Counted from the stretch's first letter, positions 9,541 through 19,146 are shown. The stretch is 64,000 nucleotides of DNA from Peribacillus simplex NBRC 15720 = DSM 1321 (GCF_002243645.1 NZ_CP017704.1:1837501-1901500); one strand, 5' to 3'. Numbers and translations are program-made. The notes: generated by a model from the sequence alone, not told the origin.

Positions 9541-10632
9541 ATGAAGTTTGGTGCCCGCATTCTCAAAACAGGAATAGCAATTGTTTTAGCGCTTTATCTA
9601 TCGGAACTGCTTAACCTTCCTGCTCCTGTCCTTTCTGGGATTGCTGCAATTTTTGCAATACAGCCGACCATTTACCGTTCATATCAAACGGTGTTGGAGC
9701 AAATTCAAGGAAATATCATTGGCGCATTGGTTGCTGTCTCCTTCGTTTTGTTGTTCGGAAATGATATTTTTATAATCGGCCTTGCCGTAATGGTTGTCAT
9801 AACCATCAATTTAAAACTGAAAATGGATAAAACGATTGTCCTTTCCATCGTTACGGTCATTGCCATCATGGAAAGCCAGGACGGGGAATTCCTGAATTTT
9901 GCCTTTATTCGTCTCTCATCCGTTTTGCTTGGAATCGTTTCTTCGTTTATCGTGAATCTGGTCTTCATTCCTCCAAAGTACGAAGCAAAGCTTTATACAC
10001 GCATTACAGATGTAACTGAAGACATCTTGAAATGGATCAGAATCAGCACTAGACATGCTACAGAACACACTTTATTGAAAAAAGACATCAGCCGATTGAA
10101 GGCGGAGTTACTCGACCTGGAACATATCTATTCCATGTACAAAGAGGAACGGGAATATTTCAAGAAGAACAGTGTAGCTAAAGCAAGAAAGCTTGTCGTT
10201 TATCGGCAGATGATCATAACGACAAAAAAAGCGTTTGAAACCTTGAAGAGAGTCCATAAATTCGAGAATGAAGTATATCAAATGCCTGAAGATTTCCAAC
10301 GGAGCATCTTACAGCAGCTTGATTCCTTGATCCGCAAGCATGAACAGTTGATATTACTGCATATCGAAAAAATCAAGGCCATCGAGGAGATTGAAGATTG
10401 GGACCAGGATTGTTTAAGTCGTAAAGAGCTGCTCGCCCACTTTTTCGAACAGCAGAATCAAGTGGACGAAATGCATGATAATCTGGGCCATCTCTCTGCC
10501 CGCCTTGTACCATTGATTTCTGCAGTCATAGAATATGACGAACAATTGGAACATCTTGAAAAGCTGATCGTCAGCTTCCAGTCCTTCCATAAGGAAGATA
10601 ACGAAATATCTGTCCAGTATGAAGAAGATTAA
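9541..10632 (+). CDS. ygaE: YgaE-like aromatic acid exporter family membrane protein (UPF0421)
   Basis: 363 residues from the ATG at 9541, which follows AAAGGA (9523-9528); the frame opens 45 nt earlier but without a better site. The N-terminal ~150 residues hold about five to six closely packed hydrophobic segments, as in ArAE/FUSC-type proteins, followed by a long charged alpha-helical cytoplasmic half (about residues 165-363) rich in Glu/Lys with coiled-coil character. B. subtilis YgaE is of the same family and size and lies in the same neighbourhood. Transport of organic anions is assumed from the family, not shown. Confidence 0.8.
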   Translation: MKFGARILKTGIAIVLALYLSELLNLPAPVLSGIAAIFAIQPTIYRSYQTVLEQIQGNIIGALVAVSFVLLFGNDIFIIGLAVMVVITINLKLKMDKTIVLSIVTVIAIMESQDGEFLNFAFIRLSSVLLGIVSSFIVNLVFIPPKYEAKLYTRITDVTEDILKWIRISTRHATEHTLLKKDISRLKAELLDLEHIYSMYKEEREYFKKNSVAKARKLVVYRQMIITTKKAFETLKRVHKFENEVYQMPEDFQRSILQQLDSLIRKHEQLILLHIEKIKAIEEIEDWDQDCLSRKELLAHFFEQQNQVDEMHDNLGHLSARLVPLISAVIEYDEQLEHLEKLIVSFQSFHKEDNEISVQYEED

Positions 10633-10664
10633 AAAAGACGGTTCCCCGGGAACCGTCTTTTTTC
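10631..10664 (+). terminator. Terminator after ygaE
   Basis: GACGGTTCC / GGAACCGTC stem with flanking A and T runs; also usable on the opposite strand for the convergent MarR gene. Confidence 0.88.
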
Positions 10665-10689
10665 GTCTCTATTTAGAGCAGGCCCTCAT

Positions 10690-11148
10690 TCAATCATCCA
10701 AAAGGTTCTTATCAGCAGCCTTTTCAATCGTATCCAATTTCTTCAAAAGATCCTGCAGCTCATCTTCTGAGAATGAGTTGAAGTTCTTGCCCATCAATTG
10801 GTTATGATCCGCAAGGACTCTCCCCAAAATCGCTTCCCCTGCCTCTTTCAATTCAAGATTGATGACTCTGCGATCCTTTTCAGATGGCTGCCGTTTCACA
10901 TAATCCATTTCAACCAGCTTATCTACAAATACGGTAATCGCACTTGGCTTTACGGTTAAGAAGTCAGCCAGCTTGGTCGATTTGATCGACCCCTCTTTTT
11001 TCAATATCAATAATATGAAAAACTGAGGCGACGTTAATCCATAAGGCTGAAGATTTTTTGCTACGATGGCCCTAAGCTTCTTCCTAATCCGAAAAATCTG
11101 CATTTCTATACTATTAGTTACTTCCCATTTAAATTCCAGCCTTCTCAC
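10690..11148 (-). CDS. MarR family transcriptional regulator
   Basis: About 152-residue winged-helix protein. The core LTSPQFFILLILKKEG, KLADFLTVKPSAITVFVDKL (recognition helix) and the wing DRRVINLELKEAG are typical MarR features. The frame opens at a GTG (11148) that overlaps its own AAGGAG, so the real start is uncertain; M16 (MQIFRIRKKL) is the other option. It is divergent from an efflux cassette separated by a 320-bp AT-rich intergenic region containing a palindrome, so it most likely represses that cassette in response to a small ligand. Confidence 0.88.
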   Translation of the reverse strand: MRRLEFKWEVTNSIEMQIFRIRKKLRAIVAKNLQPYGLTSPQFFILLILKKEGSIKSTKLADFLTVKPSAITVFVDKLVEMDYVKRQPSEKDRRVINLELKEAGEAILGRVLADHNQLMGKNFNSFSEDELQDLLKKLDTIEKAADKNLLDD

Positions 11149-11362
11149 TCCTTATATAGGACAATCCTACCTCTTAAATTTAATTAAATGACATTCCATT
11201 GTCAAATTTACTTTCCATATATCCTTAAAACTAAAAAAAATTCAAATTTTTACTATATCACTGTATTTATTTCCCACTATTTTTCCGAATAAATTACATG
11301 ACAAAAAATAATTAAACTGGTAAACTCTTTACTTAATAATATTAATACTTATAAAAATTAAT

Positions 11363-11382
11363 ATTTATTAAAATTAATAAAT
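11363..11382. promoter_or_regulatory. Candidate MarR operator
   Basis: Perfect palindrome ATTTATTAA-AA-TTAATAAAT in the divergent MarR/efflux intergenic region (11149-11469), about 90 nt before the first efflux gene. Size and symmetry suit a MarR dimer, but the region is very AT-rich so chance palindromes are expected. Confidence 0.4.
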
Positions 11383-11416
11383 AAACTTTAGAATAGGAGG
11401 CGGTATCTTCTAGCTA

Positions 11417-11473
11417 ATGAACGTTAATCAAAAGGGAATACATTATCAATATTTTTGGAGGCGAAACAAGTGA
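11417..11473 (+). CDS. Possible 18-aa leader peptide of the efflux operon
   Basis: ATG at 11417 opens an 18-codon frame (MNVNQKGIHYQYFWRRNK) whose TGA overlaps the GTG start of the membrane-fusion protein (GTGA, 11470-11473). An AGGAGG lies at 11395-11400, 16 nt upstream, which is longer than ideal. The exact stop/start overlap suggests translational coupling, but the frame is short enough to be chance. Confidence 0.3.
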   Translation: MNVNQKGIHYQYFWRRNK

Positions 11474-12108
11474 ATAGAGGACGTTTAGTTTTAATCAATG
11501 TCATTGGTTTGGTTATTATAGTAGCGGTATTAGCCGGTGGGGCTTATTACTATTATGAAAGCACGAATTTCATTAAAACGGATGAAGCGAAAGTGTCGGG
11601 AGAGCTATATACCATCGTTGCCCCTGCTGCCGGTAAACTAGCAGATTGGGACTTACACGAAGGAGACAGCGTAAGTAAGGATGACAAAGTTGCCAATGTA
11701 ACCACCTTAGACGGAAAAGAAGCAGTAAAAACCGCAGCACAAGGTACAATCGTTAAAGCACAAGTGCATGATGAGCAGCTTGTTCAAGCGGGTCAAACGC
11801 TAGCTCAGACCATCAATATGGATGATCTGTCCATAACGGCTAATATTGAAGAAAATAAATTGAAGGATATCGAAAAAGGTGACAGCGTCGATATTATCAT
11901 CGATGGAGATCCCGAAACTGTCTTCGAAGGTACATTGGAACAGATCGGTTATGCCACAACGTCTGTCTTTTCAGTGATGGGCAATCAAAACAGCAGCGGA
12001 AACTATACGAAAGTCACTCAAAAAGTACCAGTTAAAATTTCCATCAAAGCACCATCCGATAAAGTTCTGCCTGGAATGAACGCAGAAGTGAAAATTTCAA
12101 CTAAATAA
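11470..12108 (+). CDS. HlyD/EmrA-type membrane fusion protein
   Basis: 212 residues from GTG at 11470, 8 nt after TTTGGAGGCG; the in-frame TTG at 11455 overlaps that site and is unlikely. One N-terminal membrane anchor (LVLINVIGLVIIVAVLAGGAYYY), then a short biotinyl-lipoyl-like half (VAPAAGKLADWDLHEGDSV ... GTIVKAQVHDEQLVQAGQTLAQT) and a beta-barrel domain ending PGMNAEVKIS. It lacks the long coiled-coil hairpin of Gram-negative EmrA, as is usual in Firmicutes. It is cotranscribed with the DHA2 pump 40 nt downstream and probably assists drug export. Confidence 0.88.
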   Translation: MNRGRLVLINVIGLVIIVAVLAGGAYYYYESTNFIKTDEAKVSGELYTIVAPAAGKLADWDLHEGDSVSKDDKVANVTTLDGKEAVKTAAQGTIVKAQVHDEQLVQAGQTLAQTINMDDLSITANIEENKLKDIEKGDSVDIIIDGDPETVFEGTLEQIGYATTSVFSVMGNQNSSGNYTKVTQKVPVKISIKAPSDKVLPGMNAEVKISTK

Positions 12109-12148
12109 GCAGGCTACACAGTTATACAGAAAGGAGGCTTTTCTTTAA

Positions 12149-13768
12149 ATGGCTTCTCAAACCATCTCAGTAAATGAAAACAAGGGAATGAAACAGTTTG
12201 CCCCCATGTTAATTATCTTAATGCTAGGTTTGTTCATGGTCATTTTGAATCAAACCCTGCTTAGTGTCGCCATGCCGAGGATGATGGCAGAATTCAATGT
12301 AGCTGCGACTACGATTCAATGGCTATCAACTGGATTCATGCTCGTGAATGGAGCCTTGATTCCACTGTCCGCTTTTTTAATAGAACGGTTTGGCACACGG
12401 ATTTTATTCCTTGCTGCCATGTTTCTATTCACCGTCGGGACATTCATCTGCGGCATCGCACCAAATTTCCCCGTCATACTTACAGGCCGGCTGATCCAGG
12501 CGGCTGGCGGCGGGATCCTGCAGCCATTGGTCATGACGATCATCCTTTTCATCTTCCCTCCGGAAATGCGCGGGAAAGGAATGGGAATCTTTGGACTCGC
12601 CATTATGTTTGCCCCTGCCATCGGCCCGACTTTATCAGGTTGGGTGATTCAGGAATATAGCTGGCGGGTCATGTTCTACGCCATGGTGCCATTAGGCATG
12701 ATTGTCATGACACTCGCCTTTTTAAGTATGCGTAATGTGGCAGAACCAAAGAAAATCAAATTAGATTTGATGGGCGCCTCTCTATCCTTGCTAGGTGTTG
12801 CTTCATTACTTTACGGTGTCAGTGAAGCAGGTTCCAAAGGCTGGACGGATTCCATCGTTCTGGGAACGATCATCATTGGGCTGATACTCTTGACCCTATT
12901 TGTGGTTCAACAGCTAAAATCTGATACACCTATGCTTGACTTCCGTGTATTTAAGTACGACATGTTCGTATTATCGAATATCATTTCCGCCATCGTCACA
13001 GTGGCCATGTTTACCGGGATATTCTTATTGCCTATATATTTGCAGACTTTAAGAGGCTTTACACCAGTTCAATCCGGTCTATTGATGTTACCCGGGGCCC
13101 TTGTGATGATGGTGATGTCACCCATTTCAGGAGCATTATTTGACAAAATCGGACCTCGTCCATTAGCACTAATTGGTTTAGCGATTACTGCCGTCACAAC
13201 CTTCGAATTCGCTAAATTGACTACGGAAACAACCTATTCGACTTTGGTCATCATCTATGCCATCCGCGCACTTGGAATGTCTTTACTGATGATGCCGATC
13301 ATGACAGCTGGGATGAATCAGCTTCCTAAGCATTTAAATACACATGGTACGGCAATGAGCAATACGCTGAAACAAGTAACCGGAGCCATTGGTACGAGTT
13401 TTGTGACGACCATTTATACTACCCGTGCTTCTTTCCATGGAACTGCTTTAGGAACTGAAATGAGTACGAGTGATCCGGGTTTTGTTCAGAATTTCCAAAC
13501 AATCGTTCAATCCATCATGAGTTCGATGAATCAAACTAGTGAACAGGCACAGGAAACTGCCATGTCGCTGATTTCTTCACAAATCCAGGGTCAAGCAAAT
13601 GTGATGGGAATCAATGATGCATTCTTTTGGGCAACAGGCTTCTCAATTGCCGGTATCGTTCTCTCACTGTTTTTGCGTGACGTTCGGAAGGACAAAGCAA
13701 TGAAAAAAGCTAAACAAGAACATTTGGATGTACCTTTGCTTCCTTCACCAGTAAAAAAATCGGTTTAA
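12149..13768 (+). CDS. DHA2 family (EmrB/QacA) multidrug MFS exporter
   Basis: 539-residue, 14-segment MFS protein. Motif A-like loop (SAFLIERFGTRILFL) and the antiporter motif C region (LAIMFAPAIGPTLSGWVIQ) are intact; the last third has the long extracytoplasmic loop before the final segment typical of DHA2 pumps. Start ATG after AAAGGAGG. Proton-driven export of lipophilic drugs is expected from the family. Second gene of a cassette with the fusion protein and a WrbA-like flavoprotein, divergent from MarR. Confidence 0.92.
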   Translation: MASQTISVNENKGMKQFAPMLIILMLGLFMVILNQTLLSVAMPRMMAEFNVAATTIQWLSTGFMLVNGALIPLSAFLIERFGTRILFLAAMFLFTVGTFICGIAPNFPVILTGRLIQAAGGGILQPLVMTIILFIFPPEMRGKGMGIFGLAIMFAPAIGPTLSGWVIQEYSWRVMFYAMVPLGMIVMTLAFLSMRNVAEPKKIKLDLMGASLSLLGVASLLYGVSEAGSKGWTDSIVLGTIIIGLILLTLFVVQQLKSDTPMLDFRVFKYDMFVLSNIISAIVTVAMFTGIFLLPIYLQTLRGFTPVQSGLLMLPGALVMMVMSPISGALFDKIGPRPLALIGLAITAVTTFEFAKLTTETTYSTLVIIYAIRALGMSLLMMPIMTAGMNQLPKHLNTHGTAMSNTLKQVTGAIGTSFVTTIYTTRASFHGTALGTEMSTSDPGFVQNFQTIVQSIMSSMNQTSEQAQETAMSLISSQIQGQANVMGINDAFFWATGFSIAGIVLSLFLRDVRKDKAMKKAKQEHLDVPLLPSPVKKSV

Positions 13769-13786
13769 TTAAATGGGGGAATTAAA

Positions 13787-14317
13787 ATGAAGATCTATGT
13801 TGTATACGACAGTGAAGGTAACCATACGAAAGCACTTGCCGAATCAATAGCTCAAGGAGCCGCTGCGGTTCCTGGGGCTGAGGTTCTCATTGACCATGTA
13901 AACGAGGCGGATGTTTATAAACTTCAGGAAATGGATGCCATCATTTGGGGCTGTCCCGGTCATTTCGGCACCATCAGCTCGAGCTTGAAAACATGGATTG
14001 ATAAACTTGGGTATCTATGGGCGGAAGGGGCGCTGATCAATAAAGTGGGTGCTGTGTTCTGTACGACGGCCACTGTACATGGCGGACTCGAGGCTACCAT
14101 GCTGAACTTAATCACCCCTATGCTACATCAAGGCATGATCATTGTGGGCTTACCCGGCACTGTCCCGGAAAACGCCTTATATGGTTCCTACTATGGAGTA
14201 GGGATAAGCTGTCCGCCTGGTGTGGATGACAACATCACCAAAAATGACTTGCAGCTTGGAGAAGCATTAGGAAAACGGGTAGCCCATGTCACCCGTTCAT
14301 TCATAAACGAGCTCTAG
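13787..14317 (+). CDS. Flavodoxin-like NAD(P)H:quinone oxidoreductase family (WrbA-like)
   Basis: 176-residue flavodoxin-fold protein. The FMN phosphate loop is [15 protein letters not shown] at residues 6-20; [18 protein letters not shown] matches the second FMN loop of WrbA-type proteins, and [27 protein letters not shown] is the third conserved block. Starts 18 nt after the pump gene. Such genes are often cotranscribed with MarR-controlled pumps, where they reduce quinones by two electrons and so fit a response to quinone or electrophile stress. Confidence 0.88.
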   Translation: MKIYVVYDSEGNHTKALAESIAQGAAAVPGAEVLIDHVNEADVYKLQEMDAIIWGCPGHFGTISSSLKTWIDKLGYLWAEGALINKVGAVFCTTATVHGGLEATMLNLITPMLHQGMIIVGLPGTVPENALYGSYYGVGISCPPGVDDNITKNDLQLGEALGKRVAHVTRSFINEL

Positions 14318-14330
14318 GAGGCTTGATTCA

Positions 14331-14678
14331 ATGGGCATAATTCTAATAATCATCGTTGCCATATTAGCGGTTACGGGCTTGATCACATTCAATATCAAAG
14401 CCTTATCACCTGATGATAAGCCGCCGGTTGTCGAGGAAGAGAACTCGTTTGAAGATTCCACTTCCTCTTCTGTTGATGATCCCGTTACCGAAATCATCGT
14501 CCCAACAGACAATGATGAATTGAAAATGAAAGATCAGGATTATCGTTTGGCACTTTCCAAGCTTCACAATCAAAAGCCCAACGATGAGCCAACTGCAGAA
14601 AAAAAGCCTAATCTTCGCAAAATGAAAGACACGGAATACCGTGGTACATTGGAAGACTTGCAGCAAAATGGCGATTAA
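14331..14678 (+). CDS. Small membrane-anchored protein with a duplicated KMKD..YR..L motif
   Basis: 115 residues, start ATG after TAGGAGG, 13 nt after the flavoprotein stop, so probably the last gene of the efflux operon. An N-terminal hydrophobic segment (about residues 1-24) is followed by an acidic Ser/Glu-rich linker and a polar tail with two similar units, LKMKDQDYRLALSKL and LRKMKDTEYRGTLEDL. I do not recognise the family. The tail would be on one face of the membrane, possibly as a binding or assembly element for the pump. Confidence 0.75.
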   Translation: MGIILIIIVAILAVTGLITFNIKALSPDDKPPVVEEENSFEDSTSSSVDDPVTEIIVPTDNDELKMKDQDYRLALSKLHNQKPNDEPTAEKKPNLRKMKDTEYRGTLEDLQQNGD

Positions 14679-14684
14679 ACACGT

Positions 14685-14722
14685 CCCCCCCATTCGGCAT
14701 AATCGCCTCTTTGGGGGGTTTT
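14685..14722 (+). terminator. Terminator after the efflux operon
   Basis: CCCCCCA / TGGGGGG stem enclosing a 19-nt loop, followed by TTTTC. Confidence 0.6.
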
Positions 14723-14808
14723 CAATTACTATGCATGAAAGGAACATCTCCAACCTCTGCCACCGCCTCAGCTTAAAGATCGACTGCAGGCTTAACTTAT
14801 TTTTCTGG

Positions 14809-14837
14809 TTGACAAATATTCACAAAGACTTTAAGCT
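14809..14837 (+). promoter_or_regulatory. Probable promoter of the DMT transporter gene
   Basis: TTGACA (14809-14814), 17-nt spacer, TAAGCT (14832-14837). The perfect inverted repeat AGCTTAAAG (14770-14778) / CTTTAAGCT (14829-14837) ends on the -10 box. The transcript would have a ~130-nt leader. Confidence 0.5.
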
Positions 14838-14971
14838 AAGTTAATGCAACACAAACAATTTTTTAAACTCAGCTTTTGTTGAGAGACGGAATTTTAAAAG
14901 GATTTCCTTTTTTCGTTCGTCACTTGCCTTTTTGGCAGGTGGCGATTTTTATTTTTACAGGGGTGAAAAAC

Positions 14972-15892
14972 ATGCAACTTTTGAAGTATTCCATAATGGT
15001 CTTAATCGGTTCGATCTCATATGGTACATTATCCACCATGATCAAGTTTGGATTCATGGATGGCCATTCTTCTGGAGAACTGGTCGGCAGTCAATACCTC
15101 GTAGGTTGGCTGATTGTCTCCGTAATATTTCTTTTTTCGTTTAAATATAAAGTTTCATGGAAGAGTGCCGGATTACTTTTAATCACGGGCATGATGTCCA
15201 CTTTCGTCGGAAAGGCATATGCCGTTTCCGTATCCGAGCTTCCCGCGTCAATTGCCGTTGTCTTTTTATTTCAATTTACCTGGATAGGCGTCCTTATTGA
15301 AAGTTTCTTAAATAAAAGACGCCCGGATAAAAATAAACTCATTGCCATTTTCGTCCTCTTCATCGGTACATTATTGGCAGGGGCGATCTTTGGTCAGCCT
15401 CTATCTGGCCTAAGCCTAAAAGGCGTATTGTTCGGACTATTGTCTGCTTTGCTTTTTGCGCTGTATATGTATTGCAACTCTCAATTCGCAGTTGGGGAAT
15501 CTTCAATGAAACGGTTGTTTTTCATTGCAACGGGTGGCATGCTGACTGCTGTATTCACGACTAATCCCGTCACACTTGTGACGAATCTTGTCCAAACGAA
15601 CCTATGGTACTACGGTCTGCTGCTCGGCACTTTGGGTGTTCTAGTTCCTTTCTTTTTCTTTGCTGTCAGTTTGCCAAAAGTGGGTGTCGGGCTTGGAACG
15701 ATTCTTTGCGCAGCGGAACTGCCTTCAGCGATGGTCGTTTCCGTCATCTTCTTGAATGAACAGGTTACGTCACTGCAATGGTTCGGGATGTGCTTGATCA
15801 TTGTCGGCATCGCCTTGCCTGTGGGAATAAAGCATCTTCCTCAACTCCTTCCTGACAGGAAAAAAACGCTTCATGAAAAAAGGATCTCATAA
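14972..15892 (+). CDS. DMT superfamily (EamA) transporter
   Basis: 306 residues from the ATG at 14972, which follows AGGGGTG; the frame is open 96 nt further upstream but without a ribosome-binding site. About ten hydrophobic segments arranged as two EamA halves, each ending in the typical G/A-rich helix (LIAIFVLFIGTLLAGAIFG; QWFGMCLIIVGIALPVGI). Family members export amino acids or other metabolites; the substrate is not evident. It stands alone with its own promoter and terminator and has a structured leader. Confidence 0.88.
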   Translation: MQLLKYSIMVLIGSISYGTLSTMIKFGFMDGHSSGELVGSQYLVGWLIVSVIFLFSFKYKVSWKSAGLLLITGMMSTFVGKAYAVSVSELPASIAVVFLFQFTWIGVLIESFLNKRRPDKNKLIAIFVLFIGTLLAGAIFGQPLSGLSLKGVLFGLLSALLFALYMYCNSQFAVGESSMKRLFFIATGGMLTAVFTTNPVTLVTNLVQTNLWYYGLLLGTLGVLVPFFFFAVSLPKVGVGLGTILCAAELPSAMVVSVIFLNEQVTSLQWFGMCLIIVGIALPVGIKHLPQLLPDRKKTLHEKRIS

Positions 15893-15920
15893 AGTGTATG
15901 CACCGGTACGTATAAGAATA

Positions 15921-15958
15921 AGAAAGACCATTCCTGTTAGCGGAATGGTCTTTCTTTT
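15921..15958. terminator. Bidirectional terminator between convergent DMT and ygaD genes
   Basis: 14-bp perfect stem AGAAAGACCATTCC / GGAATGGTCTTTCT, 7-nt loop, T-rich on both strands. Confidence 0.9.
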
Positions 15959-15979
15959 GTATATTATTTTCCTTTTCCC

Positions 15980-17728
15980 TTAAGAATCCAATTGTTGTAC
16001 TTGAAATAGGTTGTAGTAATGCCCTTGCCTTTTCATAAGTTCTTCGTGTGTTCCCATTTCCGTGATTTCCCCATTATCGATATGAACGATCCGATCGGCA
16101 TGGGTGATGGTTGATAACCGATGTGCCACAATGATGGTGGTCCGATTTTTCGCCAAAATATCCAGCGCCTCCTGGATATAGTGTTCACTTTCCAAATCCA
16201 ATGCGGATGTGGCTTCGTCGAGAACAAGGATTGGCGGGTTTTTCAAAAATACCCTCGCAATGGCCACCCGTTGCTTTTGGCCTCCGGATAATTTAACTCC
16301 CCGCTCCCCGACTTTCGTTTCATACCCTTCTTTTAGACCCATGATGAAGTCATGGGCATTCGCCGCCTTTGCCGCTTCAACTACTTCTTCATCACTTGCA
16401 TCAGGCCGTCCCATAAGGATGTTGGCCTTAACCGATTCACTAAATAAGATATTATCCTGTAGAACCATTCCTATTTTATCTCTTAGGCTGCGGACTTGAT
16501 ATTTACGGATATCCGTCCCATCCAATAATACCCTTCCCTCCGTCACATCATAGAAACGGGAAATCAAACTGACAATCGAGGATTTCCCGCCGCCGCTCAT
16601 CCCAACAAGTGCAATGGTTTCCCCTGGTTTAACATCCAAATTTATATGTTTCAAAACTGGTGCCTCTTTCTCGTCATAAGCAAACGATACATCCTGAAAG
16701 GTTATTCGGCCATCCACATGCTTCAGCTCTTTCGCCCCTGGTTCGTCATCGATATCATACTTCTCATCCACAAACTCAAAAACCCTGTCCATGGACGCCA
16801 ATGTCTGGGTCATTGTCGTCGAAGAGTTAACTAAACGTCTGAGGGGATTATATAACCGGTCTATGAAACCGACGAAAGCAACCATGGTACCCAATGACAA
16901 TTGTTCATGAATGACCTGATAACCGGCAAAGCCTATCACGAGCAGGGGGGCAATATCCGTGATCGTATTCACGACAGCAAATGACTTAGCATTCCAGCTA
17001 GTATGCTTTAGGGCCTTATCGAGGAAATTCTTGTTCTGCTTCGCAAACAATTCCTGTTCCCTGTCTTCTATCGCAAAGCTTTTGATGACTGACATCCCTG
17101 AGACCCGTTCATGAAGGTGACTCTGTACATCCGCTAACGCTTGGGACCGAATCCTTGTATAGGTTCTCAGCTTGCCAAAGAAATGCTTGATCGAAAATGC
17201 ATAAAATGGAAGCATGATGATGGATACAATGGTTAACTTCACGTCCATCGTAAACATGATGACTATCACTATGATGATCGTTGCGATATCGAGCCAAAGG
17301 TTCATCAGACCCGTGATGACAAAGTTCTTCGTTTGTTCCACATCCGTGATCATCCTTGAAATGACCTCGCCCACCCTTGTATTGGAATAATATTTAAAAC
17401 TCAGTTTCTGTATATGAGTAAATAAATCATTACGAATATCATATAAGATTTTCGTTCCGGTCCATTGAGCAAAATATTGACGGTAATACTCAATCGGCGG
17501 TCTAACTGCAACGAAAATGAATATCATGATAGCCATTGCCCATAAAAGGCGTTCGGATTTCACGGCTTTGGACAGGTCACCATTTCCGATGATGTCATCC
17601 ACTATATACTTACTGAGCAATGGAAGCAAAAGCGGAATCGCGAACTTTAGCAATCCAATCAGTACCGTTCCGATTATCTGCCATTTATATGGTTTGACGA
17701 ATTGCAAATATCTCTTAATGCTCCCCAC
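15980..17728 (-). CDS. ygaD: ABC transporter, fused permease and ATPase (YgaD)
   Basis: 582 residues from GTG at 17728, which follows AAAGGAGGG; the frame's earlier ATG at 17788 has no such site. N-terminal six-helix ABC exporter domain (about residues 1-320) then the nucleotide-binding domain with Walker [10 protein letters not shown], signature LSGGQKQR, Walker [13 protein letters not shown] and H-loop [10 protein letters not shown] homodimeric multidrug/lipid-type exporter is expected. Length and position next to ygaC match B. subtilis YgaD (580 residues). Confidence 0.92.
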   Translation of the reverse strand: MGSIKRYLQFVKPYKWQIIGTVLIGLLKFAIPLLLPLLSKYIVDDIIGNGDLSKAVKSERLLWAMAIMIFIFVAVRPPIEYYRQYFAQWTGTKILYDIRNDLFTHIQKLSFKYYSNTRVGEVISRMITDVEQTKNFVITGLMNLWLDIATIIIVIVIMFTMDVKLTIVSIIMLPFYAFSIKHFFGKLRTYTRIRSQALADVQSHLHERVSGMSVIKSFAIEDREQELFAKQNKNFLDKALKHTSWNAKSFAVVNTITDIAPLLVIGFAGYQVIHEQLSLGTMVAFVGFIDRLYNPLRRLVNSSTTMTQTLASMDRVFEFVDEKYDIDDEPGAKELKHVDGRITFQDVSFAYDEKEAPVLKHINLDVKPGETIALVGMSGGGKSSIVSLISRFYDVTEGRVLLDGTDIRKYQVRSLRDKIGMVLQDNILFSESVKANILMGRPDASDEEVVEAAKAANAHDFIMGLKEGYETKVGERGVKLSGGQKQRVAIARVFLKNPPILVLDEATSALDLESEHYIQEALDILAKNRTTIIVAHRLSTITHADRIVHIDNGEITEMGTHEELMKRQGHYYNLFQVQQLDS

Positions 17729-17941
17729 GGAATCCCTCCTTTTCTGAATCATTAAATCCAAATGATAAAAAAAGTCCATAACAGTCAATTTGGAATCTTA
17801 TATGCACCATTCAATTATATTTTCCTTTTCGATGATTAACTATCAAAAGGATTTCATTCACTAACATTCATACAATTTATAGGAGGCAAGGATTTAAAGT
17901 TATTAATCGTTCCTGCTTTCTTGAAAGATTGAATCACAATG

Positions 17942-17974
17942 AAAAAGCCTGCCAATTAAGCAGCAGGCCTTTTC
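17942..17974 (-). terminator. Terminator after ntdP/ygaC
   Basis: On the minus strand AAAAGGCCTGC...GCAGGCTTTTT, stem with one bulged base and a T run. Confidence 0.8.
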
Positions 17975-17976
17975 TA

Positions 17977-18507
17977 TCATCGATAGGTTAAAAAGCGTTC
18001 ATACCAACTATCAATAAACTCTGCGGAGAATGGTCCTTTTCGCTGGCGTATCATATAAATCAAATAGTCTACGTTCTGTTTCAATATTGAATCGATGGCA
18101 TCCGGGTAATTCATTTCTTTCCGATGCCTTTCATATTCATCCTCATCCAGCAAATTAAACGTCATATCTGGGAATACTTTAATGTCCAGGTCATAATCAA
18201 TGTATTTCAATGCTCCCGATTCGTATGTGAACGGCGAACTGATATTGCAATAATAATAAACTCCGTCCTCTCTCAACATACCAATAACATTAAACCAATA
18301 CTTTGAATGAAAATAGCAAATCGCCGGCTCTCTCGTAATCCAGGTCCTTCCATCTGATTCCGTTACCATAGTACGGTCATTCGCTGCTATCACCAGATTT
18401 TGGGTCCCTTTTAAAACGGTTGTCTCTTCCCAGATACGATGGATATGTCCATTATGTTTATAGCTATGGATTTGGATTTTTCCTCCTTCGGCAGGAACAA
18501 TCCCCAT
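17977..18507 (-). CDS. ntdP: Nucleoside tri-/diphosphate phosphatase (YgaC/NtdP, DUF402)
   Basis: 176 residues, same length as B. subtilis YgaC and nearly identical in the conserved blocks I recall: [19 protein letters not shown] near the N-terminus, [26 protein letters not shown], and the acidic metal-binding stretch [14 protein letters not shown]. The Staphylococcus homologue hydrolyses nucleoside tri- and diphosphates and its structure places Mg ions at these Asp residues. Start ATG at 18507 after GGGAGAG. Monocistronic, between ygaD and ygaB, with a 230-bp gap upstream in which I see no gene. Confidence 0.93.
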   Translation of the reverse strand: MGIVPAEGGKIQIHSYKHNGHIHRIWEETTVLKGTQNLVIAANDRTMVTESDGRTWITREPAICYFHSKYWFNVIGMLREDGVYYYCNISSPFTYESGALKYIDYDLDIKVFPDMTFNLLDEDEYERHRKEMNYPDAIDSILKQNVDYLIYMIRQRKGPFSAEFIDSWYERFLTYR

Positions 18508-18740
18508 TTATCTCTCCCTACTTTCTATAGACACCCTGACAGCGTACTGTGCCCTATTCCGTTTGCAGTTATTGTGTGTATTTAAAATATATACTTTTTT
18601 CCATTTACCCTATATTCCTATATTATAGCGATTTATTCATAAATTTAAAACAAAAGTGGCTAATCTCCCAGTGAAAATGTGTAAATAAGTCGAAAAAGTC
18701 TGACCATCCACCCATTTTAACTTAGAAATTAGCCGGTTAT

Positions 18741-18995
18741 TTATCGTATAGCAGCCTGTCCTTGCTGAAAATAACGGATGACTTCTTCCGTTTGTTTCTC
18801 GAACATATCATGGATACTTTTCAATTCCTGCTTTTTGAGTTGAATCTCTTCCTGAATGGTGACTGCTTCAATCTCCTCTTCCAGGGCAAGGAGTTGCTTC
18901 TCTATATCTTGGCATCTTTCGATTTCGGATTGTAAAAGTAAAAGCTTATCCATCGTTTTCAACTGGTTGTCTATAAGCCGGTTAAATTCCTTCAT
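18741..18995 (-). CDS. ygaB: YgaB-like coiled-coil protein
   Basis: 84-residue, almost wholly helical and charged protein (MKEFNRLIDNQLKTMDKLLLLQSEI start) with heptad pattern throughout, suggesting a coiled-coil. Size and position between sspE and ygaC match B. subtilis ygaB, whose function is unknown. ATG start with AAGGTGCATTC upstream. Confidence 0.8.
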   Translation of the reverse strand: MKEFNRLIDNQLKTMDKLLLLQSEIERCQDIEKQLLALEEEIEAVTIQEEIQLKKQELKSIHDMFEKQTEEVIRYFQQGQAAIR

Positions 18996-19112
18996 GAATG
19001 CACCTTCCTAATCTGTATTTTTTCTATAGTATGTATATTCTATTTTTATCCGTTTTTTCCTTTGACATAAAATGTAAACACAACGAAACATTTGTCGAAT
19101 CCAATGGAAGGC

Positions 19113-19146
19113 AAAAAAAAGCACCCTTCAAAAGAAGGATGCTTTT
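19113..19146 (-). terminator. Terminator after sspE
   Basis: On the minus strand AAAAGCATCCTTC / GAAGGGTGCTTTT (one G-T pair) then eight T. Confidence 0.9.

Noticed and set aside
12316..12660. 100-codon frames on both strands within the DHA2 pump
   Set aside because: Shadows of the conserved pump reading frame.
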